Shown one piece after another: positions 1 to 8,988 of a DNA stretch of 54,430 nucleotides. The stretch's first letter is position 1; every line of letters begins with the position of its first letter. The notes below the pieces were generated by a model. The model was not told where the DNA came from and did no database searches. It was given only the letters and a program-made list of their open reading frames with translations. A program made the position numbers and the translations under genes. Source of the stretch: Pseudomonadota bacterium. Lineage in GTDB: Bacteria > Myxococcota_A > Polyangia > Haliangiales > Haliangiaceae. The DNA lies in the NCBI GenBank assembly GCA_022360315.1, contig JAKSDA010000296.1:1-54430 (forward strand). The letters are read 5' to 3'.

Positions 1-180
1 AGTTCGGGAAAAATCCCGAACTCTGCTACCATTGTTGGGCAAAGCCCTCCGGCGGACTCCCGCCGGGCGCCCCAGGTGCCCGAAATCGGCCGATCGCCGC
101 TCTCGGCCGGGGCGCGCGCAGATTCGGGAAAACGTTTTTTTCCGAATGCTGCTAGCGGCGTTCGGGAAAAACCCCGAACG
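1..180. repeat. Three TTCGGG inverted repeats
   Basis: Three hairpin-forming units lie in tandem in this gene-free stretch (1-328). The first has perfect 9-bp arms AGTTCGGGA / TCCCGAACT at 1-9 and 14-22. The second has arms ATTCGG / CCGAAT at 122-127 and 142-147, extended by an A/T stretch. The third has perfect 8-bp arms CGTTCGGG / CCCGAACG at 159-166 and 173-180. The second is followed by GCTGCTAGC. A single right half of the same unit (CCGAACGCTGCTAGC) recurs at 7089-7103. No coding potential is convincing here. This is probably a small dispersed repeat family; a terminator role for an upstream gene outside the window cannot be excluded. Confidence 0.7.
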
Positions 181-328
181 ACAAGCCCAGTGCTGTCATG
201 CGCCAGGTAATGTTCTTTCTGCGGAGCAAGGCGTGGTGCCGGCCGCCTGCCAGTGCACTCAGCGGCACGTGACGACCCGGACAGAGCCAACAGGTGCGCC
301 GGTAGGGGCGCCGTTGTAGGCTACTTGG

Positions 329-1591
329 ATGTCCACGAAAAAGCTCGACCGAGCGCGCGAGCACTGTTTCATGGCCGGGGTCGGCGATGTGGGGAGCGCG
401 TTGTGCGAAGCCAATGTTCCGTTCGGTTTGGCCAAGATCCACCACGTCCAGGAGCAGCTCGGCATCGATCCTGACGCGACCTTTGTGGGTGCTCCGGACG
501 CGACGATCACGCGCAATGAAGCGCGCTGGAGTCAGGGATTTGGTTATGGCGGGGTATACGCCTGGAGCGGCGATTTCACGGTTCTCGACATCAAGCCAAA
601 CGCCTGCGGCATGATCGTGGGCTCGCTGCCCGAATTGCCCGATCTCGAAGATCTGCGCGCTCGTCTTCACGCCCTCGACGACCAGGTCATCACCGTCGAT
701 GGAACCACGATCGAAAACGACCTCGCCGAGTCCAACCACTTCGTCGACGTGTTCAAGGTCGTACCGCCGCACCATTCACGGTCATCTGAGAGCAGCTCAC
801 GGAGCGATGGCAGTGGCCCACAAGGCATGGTCGATTTCATCGCAAACAGCGCCAGATATCTATACATCATGCACTCGAGTGGCCACGAGCACCGCGGGCC
901 CAATACCAGGGGGCCCGGGTTGTACTGGGATCAGAGCGCCGAATTGCGCGCCGCTGCGCGCAGATTCGAGACTCCATGGGGGGATCTGCGAATCCTCGAC
1001 GGTGAACGGCTGGAAACGTGGTATCGCCATTACCTGGACGTGCAGCATTTTAACCACCGCCGCCGCGAGGCTCTGGCCGATTTTCTATTCGGCGAGCACT
1101 CGGTCTTGATCAACGCCACCCATCAGGGCCTGGTTAGGGGATATAACCGGGCCAATATCGGCTGCTACACGTTCGATGATTCCGCGGCCGACGATGCCGT
1201 CTTTCCCCTCACCCTGTCGCCGAATCTGCCGGCATTTCTGGTCCGCGGCAGGCACAACATCGGCGAGATAGCGATCGAAAAGCTGGGCTGGAGCGAGCGC
1301 ATCGAGCGTCACGCTCTCGGTCGGCGTATTGCCGGGACCAATGTATTGCCCCACGGCGGCGGATACGCGTATCCCCAGTTGCGGGGTGTGGCCCGGGTCA
1401 TCGAGCTCGGCCCGGACGACCGGCGTTTCGAACTGATGCCGGCGGCACCGGACGCATCGCGCGAGGTCATCGAGACGCCCCGTCACCTCGACTATTCGTA
1501 CCGCGGTCTCGACGTCAAAAACCGGCTGGAGGAACTCGAACTCGGTGAGGTGGTGGCCAGGCTCGATCTCGAATACGTGCTCACAGCGTGA
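329..1591 (+). CDS. Divergent RtcB-family protein
   Basis: The 420-residue product aligns by motif order with RtcB, the GTP-dependent 3'-phosphate/5'-OH RNA ligase. DIKPNACGM (C93) matches the metal-binding D-x-G-C-G-M. ESNHFVDVF (136-140) matches G-N-H-F-x-E with Asp for Glu. YIMHSSG (H182) matches the H-S-G-S loop. DVQHFNHRRREALADFL (237-253) matches the helix before the H-N motif, with H265 at that place. FLVRGRHN (303-310) matches the V-R-G-K-G-N strand, and RHALGRR (H328) matches S-H-G-A-G-R, whose His carries GMP. ETPRHLDYS resembles the E-A-P-x-A-Y element. The terminal V-V-K-G lysine is missing and the H-S-G-S-R-G-L-G loop is rewritten, so activity may differ. It is followed 15 bp later by a transporter gene. 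No strong ribosome binding site is seen. Family by my own motif reading; function inferred. Confidence 0.6.
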   Translation: MSTKKLDRAREHCFMAGVGDVGSALCEANVPFGLAKIHHVQEQLGIDPDATFVGAPDATITRNEARWSQGFGYGGVYAWSGDFTVLDIKPNACGMIVGSLPELPDLEDLRARLHALDDQVITVDGTTIENDLAESNHFVDVFKVVPPHHSRSSESSSRSDGSGPQGMVDFIANSARYLYIMHSSGHEHRGPNTRGPGLYWDQSAELRAAARRFETPWGDLRILDGERLETWYRHYLDVQHFNHRRREALADFLFGEHSVLINATHQGLVRGYNRANIGCYTFDDSAADDAVFPLTLSPNLPAFLVRGRHNIGEIAIEKLGWSERIERHALGRRIAGTNVLPHGGGYAYPQLRGVARVIELGPDDRRFELMPAAPDASREVIETPRHLDYSYRGLDVKNRLEELELGEVVARLDLEYVLTA

Positions 1592-1606
1592 CCTATCGGT
1601 GATCTC

Positions 1607-3178
1607 ATGGCGTCGTTTCTCGGGCTGCTTCATATTCGTCCCGGCGAAGGGCGCCGTGTGCTCTGGCTGAGCGCGATCAGTATCGCTTACGCCGCGGCCA
1701 CGTCGCTGGGCGATGATATCGCCCAGTCGGTATTTGTCACCCGCGCCGGCGCACAGGCACTGCCGCGGGTATTTTTGTTCAAGGCCGTGATCGACGTGGT
1801 GGCCGCAGCGCTCTACTTGCCTCTCACCCGCGGGCGCAGCGCGTCTGCACTATGGCGCGTGGCCCTGGCCATCTACATGACCACTGTGCTGGTCGTCCGT
1901 GTCCTGGCCCACGGCGGAGGAGTCGCCTCGGCCTATGCCCTGTATATTGCCCACGAGTGTGCATGGACCATTTTGACCATCCACTGGGGTGTATTCATTC
2001 TCGATGCGTTCGACGCCTCTCAGGCGCGGCGGTTGTTTCCCCTGCTCTTTACCGCTGCGCGGCTGGGCGACATTGCCGCGGGCACGGCATTGCACACCCT
2101 GGCCGAGCGACTGGGCGCCGTCAACTTGCTCGCAGGCAGCGTATTTCTCGCCGGCTCGGCCGCGGCCATATCACTGCTCGACCGCCGGGTCCACGCCGGC
2201 AATTCATCCACCTCTCTACCGCCCGTCGCCGAGCAGCCCGACCAGACCCGGGCCGACGACGATACCGGTGCCGAGGATCCTCACCGGGCGGATTCGAGCC
2301 AGGATCGCACTCGGTCGGTCGGCACCTGGCGCATCGGCTGGCTTGCCGCGCTCGCCTCGCCGCTGGTCCGGATCATTGCGGTCTCCACTGCGGCCATGGT
2401 CCTCGTCCGCTACGGACTGCATGTGGTGTCCATCGACGAAATCAGCCGGGCGCTCCATCAAGACGAGGATATGGTAGCCAGTTTTCTGGGTTGGTTCGGC
2501 GCATGGGCCAACGTGCTCGGCGCGATTCTCGGCGTGTTCGTGGTGCCGCGTCTGCTGACCCGTTTCGGCGTCGGGGTAGCCAACGTCATGTATGCTGTGG
2601 CCACAACGTGCGCCTACAGCCTGCTCATTGCCGTACCCGGACTGTGGATCGCCGCGCTCGCCCGGTTGACCAATGTGCAGCTGAAAAATGCGCTCAAAAC
2701 CCCGCTTTCGACCCTGTTCTACGGTGCCGAGCCGCCGCCCGAGCGGGCCCGGGCGCGCGCGTTCATCTTCGGCGCAGTCATCCCGGCGGCCACCGTGGTC
2801 ACCGCGGTAGTCTTCGAACTCGCCGCCCGGCGCGGCCTCGAAATCGTGGCCTGGATCGGCCTTGCCGGCGCGGTTTTTTTCACCGTCGCCTGTGCCGTGC
2901 AGAATCGCCGCTGGCGCCGGCGCCTGGCCGACTTGCTGCTGTGGAAGTTGGACCGGGGACCGGTCCCGGAACCCGGTCGTCTGTCGCGAGTTCGACAGGC
3001 CTTGGCGCCTCATGGCGGCCAGGTGCCAGCCGAGCGACTGGAAGAGATCGCGTGCGCTCTGGCCAATCCAGACCCTCGCCTGCAGGCTGTCGGCGAAGAG
3101 CTCCTGGCCGAGACCATTCCGCGCATGCGAGCGCATGCCATTACCAGGCGGTTTGTGGTTGGCGCGGATCGCGATTAA
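1607..3178 (+). CDS. NTT/MFS-type nucleotide transporter-like membrane protein
   Basis: A 523-residue polytopic protein with about ten to twelve hydrophobic segments. The short N-terminus FLGLLHIRPGEGRRV, the first helix with LGDDIAQSVFVTRAGA, the LFKAVIDVVAAALYLPL stretch, and ARRLFPLLFTAARLGDIAAG resemble bacterial relatives of ATP/ADP translocases (Npt/NTT branch of the MFS fold). An acidic, charged linker of about 40 residues (roughly 204-240) divides the membrane domain. The C-terminal 80 residues are soluble and look like a single HEAT-like helical pair. It starts 15 bp after the RtcB-like gene, so the two are probably one operon. Substrate cannot be told from sequence; nucleotide transport is a family-level guess. 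Confidence 0.6.
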   Translation: MASFLGLLHIRPGEGRRVLWLSAISIAYAAATSLGDDIAQSVFVTRAGAQALPRVFLFKAVIDVVAAALYLPLTRGRSASALWRVALAIYMTTVLVVRVLAHGGGVASAYALYIAHECAWTILTIHWGVFILDAFDASQARRLFPLLFTAARLGDIAAGTALHTLAERLGAVNLLAGSVFLAGSAAAISLLDRRVHAGNSSTSLPPVAEQPDQTRADDDTGAEDPHRADSSQDRTRSVGTWRIGWLAALASPLVRIIAVSTAAMVLVRYGLHVVSIDEISRALHQDEDMVASFLGWFGAWANVLGAILGVFVVPRLLTRFGVGVANVMYAVATTCAYSLLIAVPGLWIAALARLTNVQLKNALKTPLSTLFYGAEPPPERARARAFIFGAVIPAATVVTAVVFELAARRGLEIVAWIGLAGAVFFTVACAVQNRRWRRRLADLLLWKLDRGPVPEPGRLSRVRQALAPHGGQVPAERLEEIACALANPDPRLQAVGEELLAETIPRMRAHAITRRFVVGADRD

Positions 3179-3195
3179 CCGGGTCGCCTACCTGC

Positions 3196-5061
3196 CTACC
3201 TGCGCAGGACGACAATCGAATAGTGCACGAGCCGGTCGAGCGTCACCGTCATGATCGCATCGGTGATCGACGTTTTTGGCCGGTACTGTCCATCGCTGTC
3301 GGGCGAGACGACGACGGCTTGCACCGCTGCGACCTCGTCGACATCGTTGGTCTGAAAGATCTTTTTTAGATCGATGGTCAAGGTCAGGTCTTGCTCTGGC
3401 CTGTCGTGTTGGTAGTTGATCAGGTGGACAAACGCGGCTCGACGGTCGTTCTTGACCATGGCGTTGCCCAGCACATGGGACGCGCGGCCCATGGTGATAT
3501 GTCTTCCGGCAGTGAGCTTATCGACTTCCTCGAACAATTGCAGCGGGGGTTGATTGTCGGCCAATCGAGCCAGGCTCTGCCCGGTGATGGGACGAATGTC
3601 GAGCCATGGCAAGCGCTCTCGATCGCCGGCAGTGGCCAGAACCCGGCCGCCGCCCTCGACAAATCGCCGCAGGGCCTCTTTTTCGGACTGGTGGAGGGCG
3701 CCGATCGGCTCGGCGATGAGCAATGCTGCGAATTGCTCGAACGGGCGCCCCTGGGCGAAGCGTCGCACAACTTTGGTCTCGAACATGATGCTCTGTTTGA
3801 GCAGATGATCCATGAGCCGAAATGTCGCCGACTCGGCCGGTCCCCGGCCGTCGCTCTGAGCCAGCACTGCAATGTCGGCCATGGGCGACACATCGGTGTA
3901 AAACTCGCGGTGAGCACTGATCCATCGATTGTACTGTGCGATGGCCTTCCACGCCTGCATCCCCTCGTCGGATTCAGCAATGATTGCAGCGAGAAACGGG
4001 CCCTCCAGATTCTTGGAAAACGCCGAACCGAAGGCCCAGGCCTCGACGATACTCAGTTTTTGCTCGACCGGGCTGGGAATACACGATTCGCGCGTGCCGC
4101 AGTGGTAGACGTCTAGTTCGTACTTGTGACTCTGCCAGGGGTATTTACTGCCGTGGAGAAATTTGGTTTTCCTGACATTGCCCACATCCCAGCCAATGTC
4201 GTCCCATACTCCCGGAGTGGTCTTTCCATACTCGTTGTGGATCAGCTCACCAATGTCGAAAAGCGCCATTTTTTCGGGCTCGAGATGGGCGTTGACATAA
4301 AGTACAGCCTTGCGGTTGCCCGAGCTTCGCGCTTTCTTGGCAGCCATGTCCTGAAATTCGCTAAAAAGCAATTGTAGGTATTCGATCGGTCCTTTTATAT
4401 TGTCAAAAAAGACCCCATCGACGCCGGCGTCGATGGCTGCGCCGGCCTTGTCGAGGACATAAGCTCTCCACTCGGGATTGCCGATATCGGCGAGAAAACG
4501 CATTTTGTTTTTTCGGCCGTGATAATTCAAAGGTAGACCGTCTTCAATTCTCACCCAGGTGATCGATCTCGGCTCGTCGCGAAACATGCTCTCCCAGAAC
4601 ATATTGGACGCCGACAAATAAGCAGTGACCTTGATCTGGCGAGAATGGGCATCTTGAATAAAGCGGCGCAGGACGGCCCACTGCGCCTCCTCCTCGGGTG
4701 TCGACCACCCGTTGCTCCAGGTCACCCAGATCCAGTTGTAGTCGGCCTCGCCAAGTCGCTTGAACAACGTATCACTGTATTTGCCGTAGATATTGCTGAG
4801 TATCTCTGTTTCGCGCTCGGAGAAATGTACTCCCCAGTGGGTCCGCAGAGCTTTTTTGCTCTCGATCTCGCCGCCGTCCACGCGGATAAAGTGAAAATGG
4901 CCCTGTCGAGCCCACGGCGGCAAGTCGCGCTCCTCGGCGTTGTACACAACCGGTGCGGGTGGCACCGGCACCGCTGGCTCCGGCACCGGTGCTGGCAATG
5001 TGCTGGTGCTCGAGCAGCCGAGGCCAACGAGCAGGAACCATGTTGCTGTGCGTGGAGACAT
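3196..5061 (-). CDS. Lipoprotein, TIM-barrel glycoside hydrolase-like
   Basis: A 621-residue protein. The N-terminus carries a short lipoprotein signal with lipobox LVGLGC (Cys16) followed by a Pro/Val-rich linker, so it should sit in the envelope. Residues about 50-400 read as a TIM-barrel of the putative glycoside hydrolase type: WVTWSNGWSTPEEEAQW, KVTAYLSASNMFWES, FLADIGNPEWRAYVLDKAG and GVDGVFFDNIKGP are barrel-strand ends typical of such enzymes. Residues about 410-520 (ALLIAEPIGALHQSEKEALR, FVEGGGRVLATAG) resemble the glutamine-amidotransferase-like domain that follows the barrel in GH42-type enzymes. Substrate unknown. It lies convergently with the transporter gene upstream, 17 bp apart. 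Confidence 0.65.
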   Translation of the reverse strand: MSPRTATWFLLVGLGCSSTSTLPAPVPEPAVPVPPAPVVYNAEERDLPPWARQGHFHFIRVDGGEIESKKALRTHWGVHFSERETEILSNIYGKYSDTLFKRLGEADYNWIWVTWSNGWSTPEEEAQWAVLRRFIQDAHSRQIKVTAYLSASNMFWESMFRDEPRSITWVRIEDGLPLNYHGRKNKMRFLADIGNPEWRAYVLDKAGAAIDAGVDGVFFDNIKGPIEYLQLLFSEFQDMAAKKARSSGNRKAVLYVNAHLEPEKMALFDIGELIHNEYGKTTPGVWDDIGWDVGNVRKTKFLHGSKYPWQSHKYELDVYHCGTRESCIPSPVEQKLSIVEAWAFGSAFSKNLEGPFLAAIIAESDEGMQAWKAIAQYNRWISAHREFYTDVSPMADIAVLAQSDGRGPAESATFRLMDHLLKQSIMFETKVVRRFAQGRPFEQFAALLIAEPIGALHQSEKEALRRFVEGGGRVLATAGDRERLPWLDIRPITGQSLARLADNQPPLQLFEEVDKLTAGRHITMGRASHVLGNAMVKNDRRAAFVHLINYQHDRPEQDLTLTIDLKKIFQTNDVDEVAAVQAVVVSPDSDGQYRPKTSITDAIMTVTLDRLVHYSIVVLRR

Positions 5062-5135
5062 GAGGGGATGCTACCCCGTTTGACCCCCGAACATCGCGCC
5101 TCCAGCGATCGAGCCGGTCCTCGCACCAGTCCGAT

Positions 5136-5168
5136 TTATCCACAGCCTGTCCACAAAGCTGTGGGTAA
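5136..5168. promoter_or_regulatory. Cluster of three DnaA-box-like 9-mers
   Basis: TTATCCACA (5136-5144) equals the DnaA consensus box. CTGTCCACA follows at 5147-5155, and TGTGGGTAA at 5160-5168 is TTACCCACA on the other strand. The same stretch contains a perfect 7-bp inverted repeat CCACAGC / GCTGTGG (5140-5146 and 5158-5164), so it could equally be a hairpin behind the acetyltransferase gene. No dnaA, dnaN or AT-rich unwinding region is adjacent, so an origin is not claimed. Confidence 0.4.
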
Positions 5169-5180
5169 CCGGGTTTTAGT

Positions 5181-6095
5181 TTATAGAACCTCGGGATCGA
5201 TCGAGTAGAGCTGTGGTGGCCGTGCCGGTGGGGGGGCGCCGCGAGACATGACGACTCCGAGTTCACGGACGCGAAATCCCAGGCCCAGCGCGGCCATGGA
5301 CACCACCGGTGCCGCAGTGGACAATCTCGCCACCTGGGGCTCGTCGCGGCTGAGCCCGGCTGCGCGGGCCGACTGCCCGGACTGCTCGGCGGTCAGCGTT
5401 CCAGCCATCAACGTCGCAAGATCACTCGCATCCACTGCCACGGCAGGGCCCAGCTTGGTACTGCCTGCCGAGTGCTGGGCCCCCAGATAGCCGACAATGT
5501 CACCTCTCCTCCGGGCCACCAGACGCACTGTGTCAGCCAGATCGGGACCTCGATCGTGGCCGGTGAGTCGCTGGTCAAAGCGCCTGAGTTGCTCGAGATC
5601 GCGCGTTTCGAATGGCCGTACTTCGAGTCCGCGTGCACTGTCGAGCGACGGAGCTGGCCCGGGTGCTCGTTCGATGTGCATGACCACGTCGAACACGGCA
5701 AATCCTCGCCCGGCGTACAGCGCATAGGCAGACGGATTCCACGCGTCTACATAGAGCCGCGAGGCCACGGCGCCGGCGTTCTCGACACGCAGAAGCAGTT
5801 CGTCCACGATCGCACCGCCGATTCCGCGTCCATCGACATATGCGGCGATAGGACCGATCGAGGCTACTTCGCCGCGTACCCGGGCTGCACCGACGCCGAT
5901 CACCGCTCCTCCTTCCTCCGCGACCACCACGCATGCGGGCTCGTCCCGGCGGTATCGCCCCAGCAAGCCGCTCACATCGCTCTCCCCCGGCCACGGCGGT
6001 TGATAGTTGTGTTTTTTGGCCACGCGGTCAAAGACCTGAAACAATAGGGCGCTCGCGGGCTCCAGATCAGTTTGTTCGAGTGTCCTTACCTTCAC
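5181..6095 (-). CDS. Tandem GNAT-domain acetyltransferase
   Basis: A 304-residue product when started at the GTG at 6095 (sequence VKVRTLEQTDLEP). The longer frame would begin at 6203 and overlap the upstream gene by 137 bp without family resemblance, so I prefer 6095; that still overlaps the upstream stop by 29 bp. The N-terminal half is a GNAT fold: RTLEQTDLEP, CVVVAEEGGAVIGVGAARV, and the acetyl-CoA loop GRGIGGAIVDELL, then SAYALYAGRGF. The C-terminal half (LEVRPFETRDLEQLRRF, GDIVGYLGA, AALGLGFRV) looks like a second, more degraded GNAT domain. It is coupled to a cyclic-nucleotide-binding protein gene, recalling mycobacterial cAMP-regulated lysine acetyltransferases, where both domains are one chain. 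Substrate unknown. Confidence 0.75.
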   Translation of the reverse strand: MKVRTLEQTDLEPASALLFQVFDRVAKKHNYQPPWPGESDVSGLLGRYRRDEPACVVVAEEGGAVIGVGAARVRGEVASIGPIAAYVDGRGIGGAIVDELLLRVENAGAVASRLYVDAWNPSAYALYAGRGFAVFDVVMHIERAPGPAPSLDSARGLEVRPFETRDLEQLRRFDQRLTGHDRGPDLADTVRLVARRRGDIVGYLGAQHSAGSTKLGPAVAVDASDLATLMAGTLTAEQSGQSARAAGLSRDEPQVARLSTAAPVVSMAALGLGFRVRELGVVMSRGAPPPARPPQLYSIDPEVL

Positions 6096-6678
6096 CGTCG
6101 TTTTTTTCGAGCGCAACTGCTGGTGCGCCGGGATCAGCCGAGTTTGATGGAATGGATGAATCGTTCGAAGAAGCTCGAATAGCGCCGCGCACGTCAGAGA
6201 CACCGGTCACTTCCAGGATATGACCTTTGATGTTGGCAACCGCAGTATCGAGGCGGCGCAGGCGGATCGAAATCTCGCGCGCGATATTGAGCACCAACAG
6301 TGTATAGCTCTGCTTGTCCTCGCGATACACCGAGATGAGGTCCACATGTTTGAGCACAGCCAGAGAAACCGGTGCCCGTGCCCACACATCAGCCGAACGC
6401 GGTTGGATGTCGATCAGTGACATTTCACCGGCGATATCACCCGGCCCCAGGCTGGCGATGCACACTTCCAGGCCGTTGTAGCATTTCTTGATCACATCGA
6501 GCTTGCCGTCGAGGACCACAGCCATCTCGTTGGCCGGCTCTCCCTCGCGATAGAGCAGGCGATCCGACTCGATTTCAATACGTTCGGCATGCTTGCCAAT
6601 GTTGACGGTCACGTCATCGCGAAGCCCCGCAAACACGGACAGGCCGCGTAAAAAATCAAGATCTCGCTGACTCAGCAC
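6067..6678 (-). CDS. Cyclic nucleotide-binding domain protein
   Basis: About 203 residues with a cNMP-binding (CAP-like) beta-roll: LSVFAGLRDDV, LLYREGEPANEMAVVLDGKLDVIK, and the phosphate-binding cassette GDIAGEMSLIDIQPRSADVWA, which keeps the Glu and the Arg needed for cAMP/cGMP. No helix-turn-helix follows; the C-terminus is a helix (LLVLNIAREISIRLRRLD) and a Ser/Asp-rich tail, so it is a sensor or partner, not a Crp-type DNA-binding protein. I place the start at the GTG at 6678, because GGAGG lies 6 bases before it; an ATG 30 bases upstream has no such site. The acetyltransferase gene follows with overlap, pointing to coupled expression and perhaps a complex. Confidence 0.75.
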   Translation of the reverse strand: MLSQRDLDFLRGLSVFAGLRDDVTVNIGKHAERIEIESDRLLYREGEPANEMAVVLDGKLDVIKKCYNGLEVCIASLGPGDIAGEMSLIDIQPRSADVWARAPVSLAVLKHVDLISVYREDKQSYTLLVLNIAREISIRLRRLDTAVANIKGHILEVTGVSDVRGAIRASSNDSSIPSNSADPGAPAVALEKNDGEGKDTRTN

Positions 6679-6685
6679 GACGGAC

Positions 6686-6727
6686 CTCCACGACAACCGC
6701 GGTTGCACTCCACGACATGCGGTTGCC
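6686..6727. repeat. Tandem imperfect 20-22 bp direct repeat
   Basis: CTCCACGACAACCGCGGTTG (6686-6705) and CTCCACGACATGCGGTTG (6708-6725) are imperfect tandem copies directly in front of the cyclic-nucleotide-binding gene, the first copy covering its ribosome binding site. It could be an operator or mere duplication. Confidence 0.45.
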
Positions 6728-7193
6728 CCCGGACGTTACGGGGCGCGTGCCCCATTTGTAAAGCGCCGTCGCGATATCACATCAAGACAAACGCGAGCCG
6801 ACCAGGTGCAAACAAGAGATTACAGCGAGTAGGAATACAGTCACCTACATAGAGGATTTTCTCCCCCGCATGTAACTTCGAATGTTAGTCACCGAAATCC
6901 AGCAACTGGCTGATCTGATCAATTTCCAAAAAATAGGCATTTTTGCAACAGCTCGAGAAATTTACTCTCGAGCTGAGCGAATCCTGGCTGCTCGATCAAA
7001 CTCGCCGTCGGGTTGCCGCTCGTAGTGTTTCAGCTCCTCTACTCCTCGCGTTCAGTTGCCGTAACATATGTAATCGATCAACCAAATTCCGAACGCTGCT
7101 AGCTAGACCTTCGTGTGCCCGAACGAAGCACGCTATGCTTGCCCGCCAGGAACGACGATCAGAAAAGCAAACGACCAACCGAAGCGACGCGCG
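6709..7193. other. Gene-free stretch between divergent genes
   Basis: About 485 bp without a convincing gene, less GC-rich than its surroundings (for example 6780-6860 and 6895-6960). It separates the minus-strand sensor/acetyltransferase pair from the plus-strand BY-kinase-like gene and should hold both promoters. I could not fix a promoter by eye. One half-unit of the TTCGGG repeat family is at 7089-7103. Confidence 0.4.
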
Positions 7194-7790
<597 letters not shown>

Positions 7791-7807
7791 CATGGTCAAA
7801 ATAGGCC

Positions 7808-8956
7808 ATGAGTTTCGTCGGACGTCTGCGCAGCAAGAATCTGCACACCTGGTTGCCGGGATACGGGCGCTATCTCGCTCATCGCGCGGTCGAAGAAATT
7901 CAAACTCAGGTCCGCATACGCACCGGCGCAGACCGGGCAGACGGACCGCGCCATCTGCTCTTCGCCATGTGCGACCACTACGAACCACTGTGGGGCAAGG
8001 CATCGATCGAGCAGGGTAACCAGCGGGTCCAGACCTGGGAACAGGGTTATCCTACCCTGGCCGATCCATTTCGCGACGCCGACGGCAAGAAACCACAACA
8101 CAGTTTTTTCTTTCCCGGTGAAGAATACACACCGCAGTTTCTCGATGCACTGGCCAGGCTGGCCCGCGCTGGCTACGGCGAGGTCGAGTTTCATCTGCAT
8201 CACGACGGCGATACGGCCGAGACTTTGCGCGAGGTCATTGTCGGTCATCTGGCCCGGATCGCCCAGCACGGCCACTTCAGTCGCGACTCCGATGGCCGGG
8301 TGCGCTACGCGTTCATCCACGGCAACTGGTGCCTGGCCAATGCGCGCAAAGACGGCCGTTGGTGTGGGGTGAACGAAGAGATTCCCCTGCTGTGGGAAAC
8401 CGGATGCTACGTCGATATGACGTTTCCGTCCGCTCCCGATGAATCCCAGCCCAATATCGTCAACCAGGTGTATTGGCCGACCGGCAACCTGGCGCGCCGG
8501 CGCGGCTACGAGCACGGAACCCGGGCACGAGTGGGCAGCCGGATGAGCGATCGAATACTGCTCATCCAGGGCCCGATCGCTCTGGCCAGGCGTCCCGGCA
8601 AGATGGCGGTACGCATCGAAAGCTCGGCCATCGACGACAGCGATCCGCCATCGCCGGCCCGCCTGCGCACCTGGGTCAACCAACAGATCCACGTCGAGGG
8701 CCGACCGGAGTGGGTATTCGTAAAGCTACACACCCACGGCGCGCCCGAGCCAAACGCGGCTGTGCTGCTCGGCGAGCACGGCCGACTCCTGCACCAGACT
8801 CTCACCACCCGCTATAACGACGGCCAGCGCTGGATCCTGCACTACGTCACTGCGCGCGAGATGTACAACATCGCCATGGCCGCAATCGATGGTCGATCGG
8901 GCGATCCAAACCAGTACCGCGATTACGAGAGGCCGCCGCCGCCCGTACTCGACTGA
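7808..8956 (+). CDS. NodB-like polysaccharide deacetylase-type protein
   Basis: A 382-residue protein without signal peptide. LLFAMCDHYEPLWG resembles the first strand of NodB-type carbohydrate esterases with a D-H pair, YGEVEFHLHHDGDTAE matches the H-x-x-x-D/H metal region, and FIHGNWCLANAR and CYVDMTFPSAPDESQP match later barrel strands. A further FVKLHTHGAPEP closes the barrel. It belongs to the large cytosolic NodB-like proteins found in exopolysaccharide clusters rather than the short secreted enzymes. It follows the BY-kinase-like gene by 17 bp and is probably cotranscribed. Substrate and activity are not proven; a glycosidase/deacetylase-fold protein is the safe reading. Confidence 0.65.
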   Translation: MSFVGRLRSKNLHTWLPGYGRYLAHRAVEEIQTQVRIRTGADRADGPRHLLFAMCDHYEPLWGKASIEQGNQRVQTWEQGYPTLADPFRDADGKKPQHSFFFPGEEYTPQFLDALARLARAGYGEVEFHLHHDGDTAETLREVIVGHLARIAQHGHFSRDSDGRVRYAFIHGNWCLANARKDGRWCGVNEEIPLLWETGCYVDMTFPSAPDESQPNIVNQVYWPTGNLARRRGYEHGTRARVGSRMSDRILLIQGPIALARRPGKMAVRIESSAIDDSDPPSPARLRTWVNQQIHVEGRPEWVFVKLHTHGAPEPNAAVLLGEHGRLLHQTLTTRYNDGQRWILHYVTAREMYNIAMAAIDGRSGDPNQYRDYERPPPPVLD

Positions 8957-8988
8957 GACGCTCTGCGCGGCCATTCGATCGTCCTCGG

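Noticed and set aside
1852..3369. 505-codon plus-strand frame overlapping the transporter gene
   Set aside because: Arg/Gly/Pro-rich composition without hydrophobic segments or motifs, typical of shifted frames in GC-rich coding DNA; the 1607 frame has a real membrane protein pattern.
5136..5168. Replication origin at the DnaA-box-like sites
   Set aside because: Only three boxes, no AT-rich unwinding region, no dnaA/dnaN/gyrB; reported only as a box cluster.
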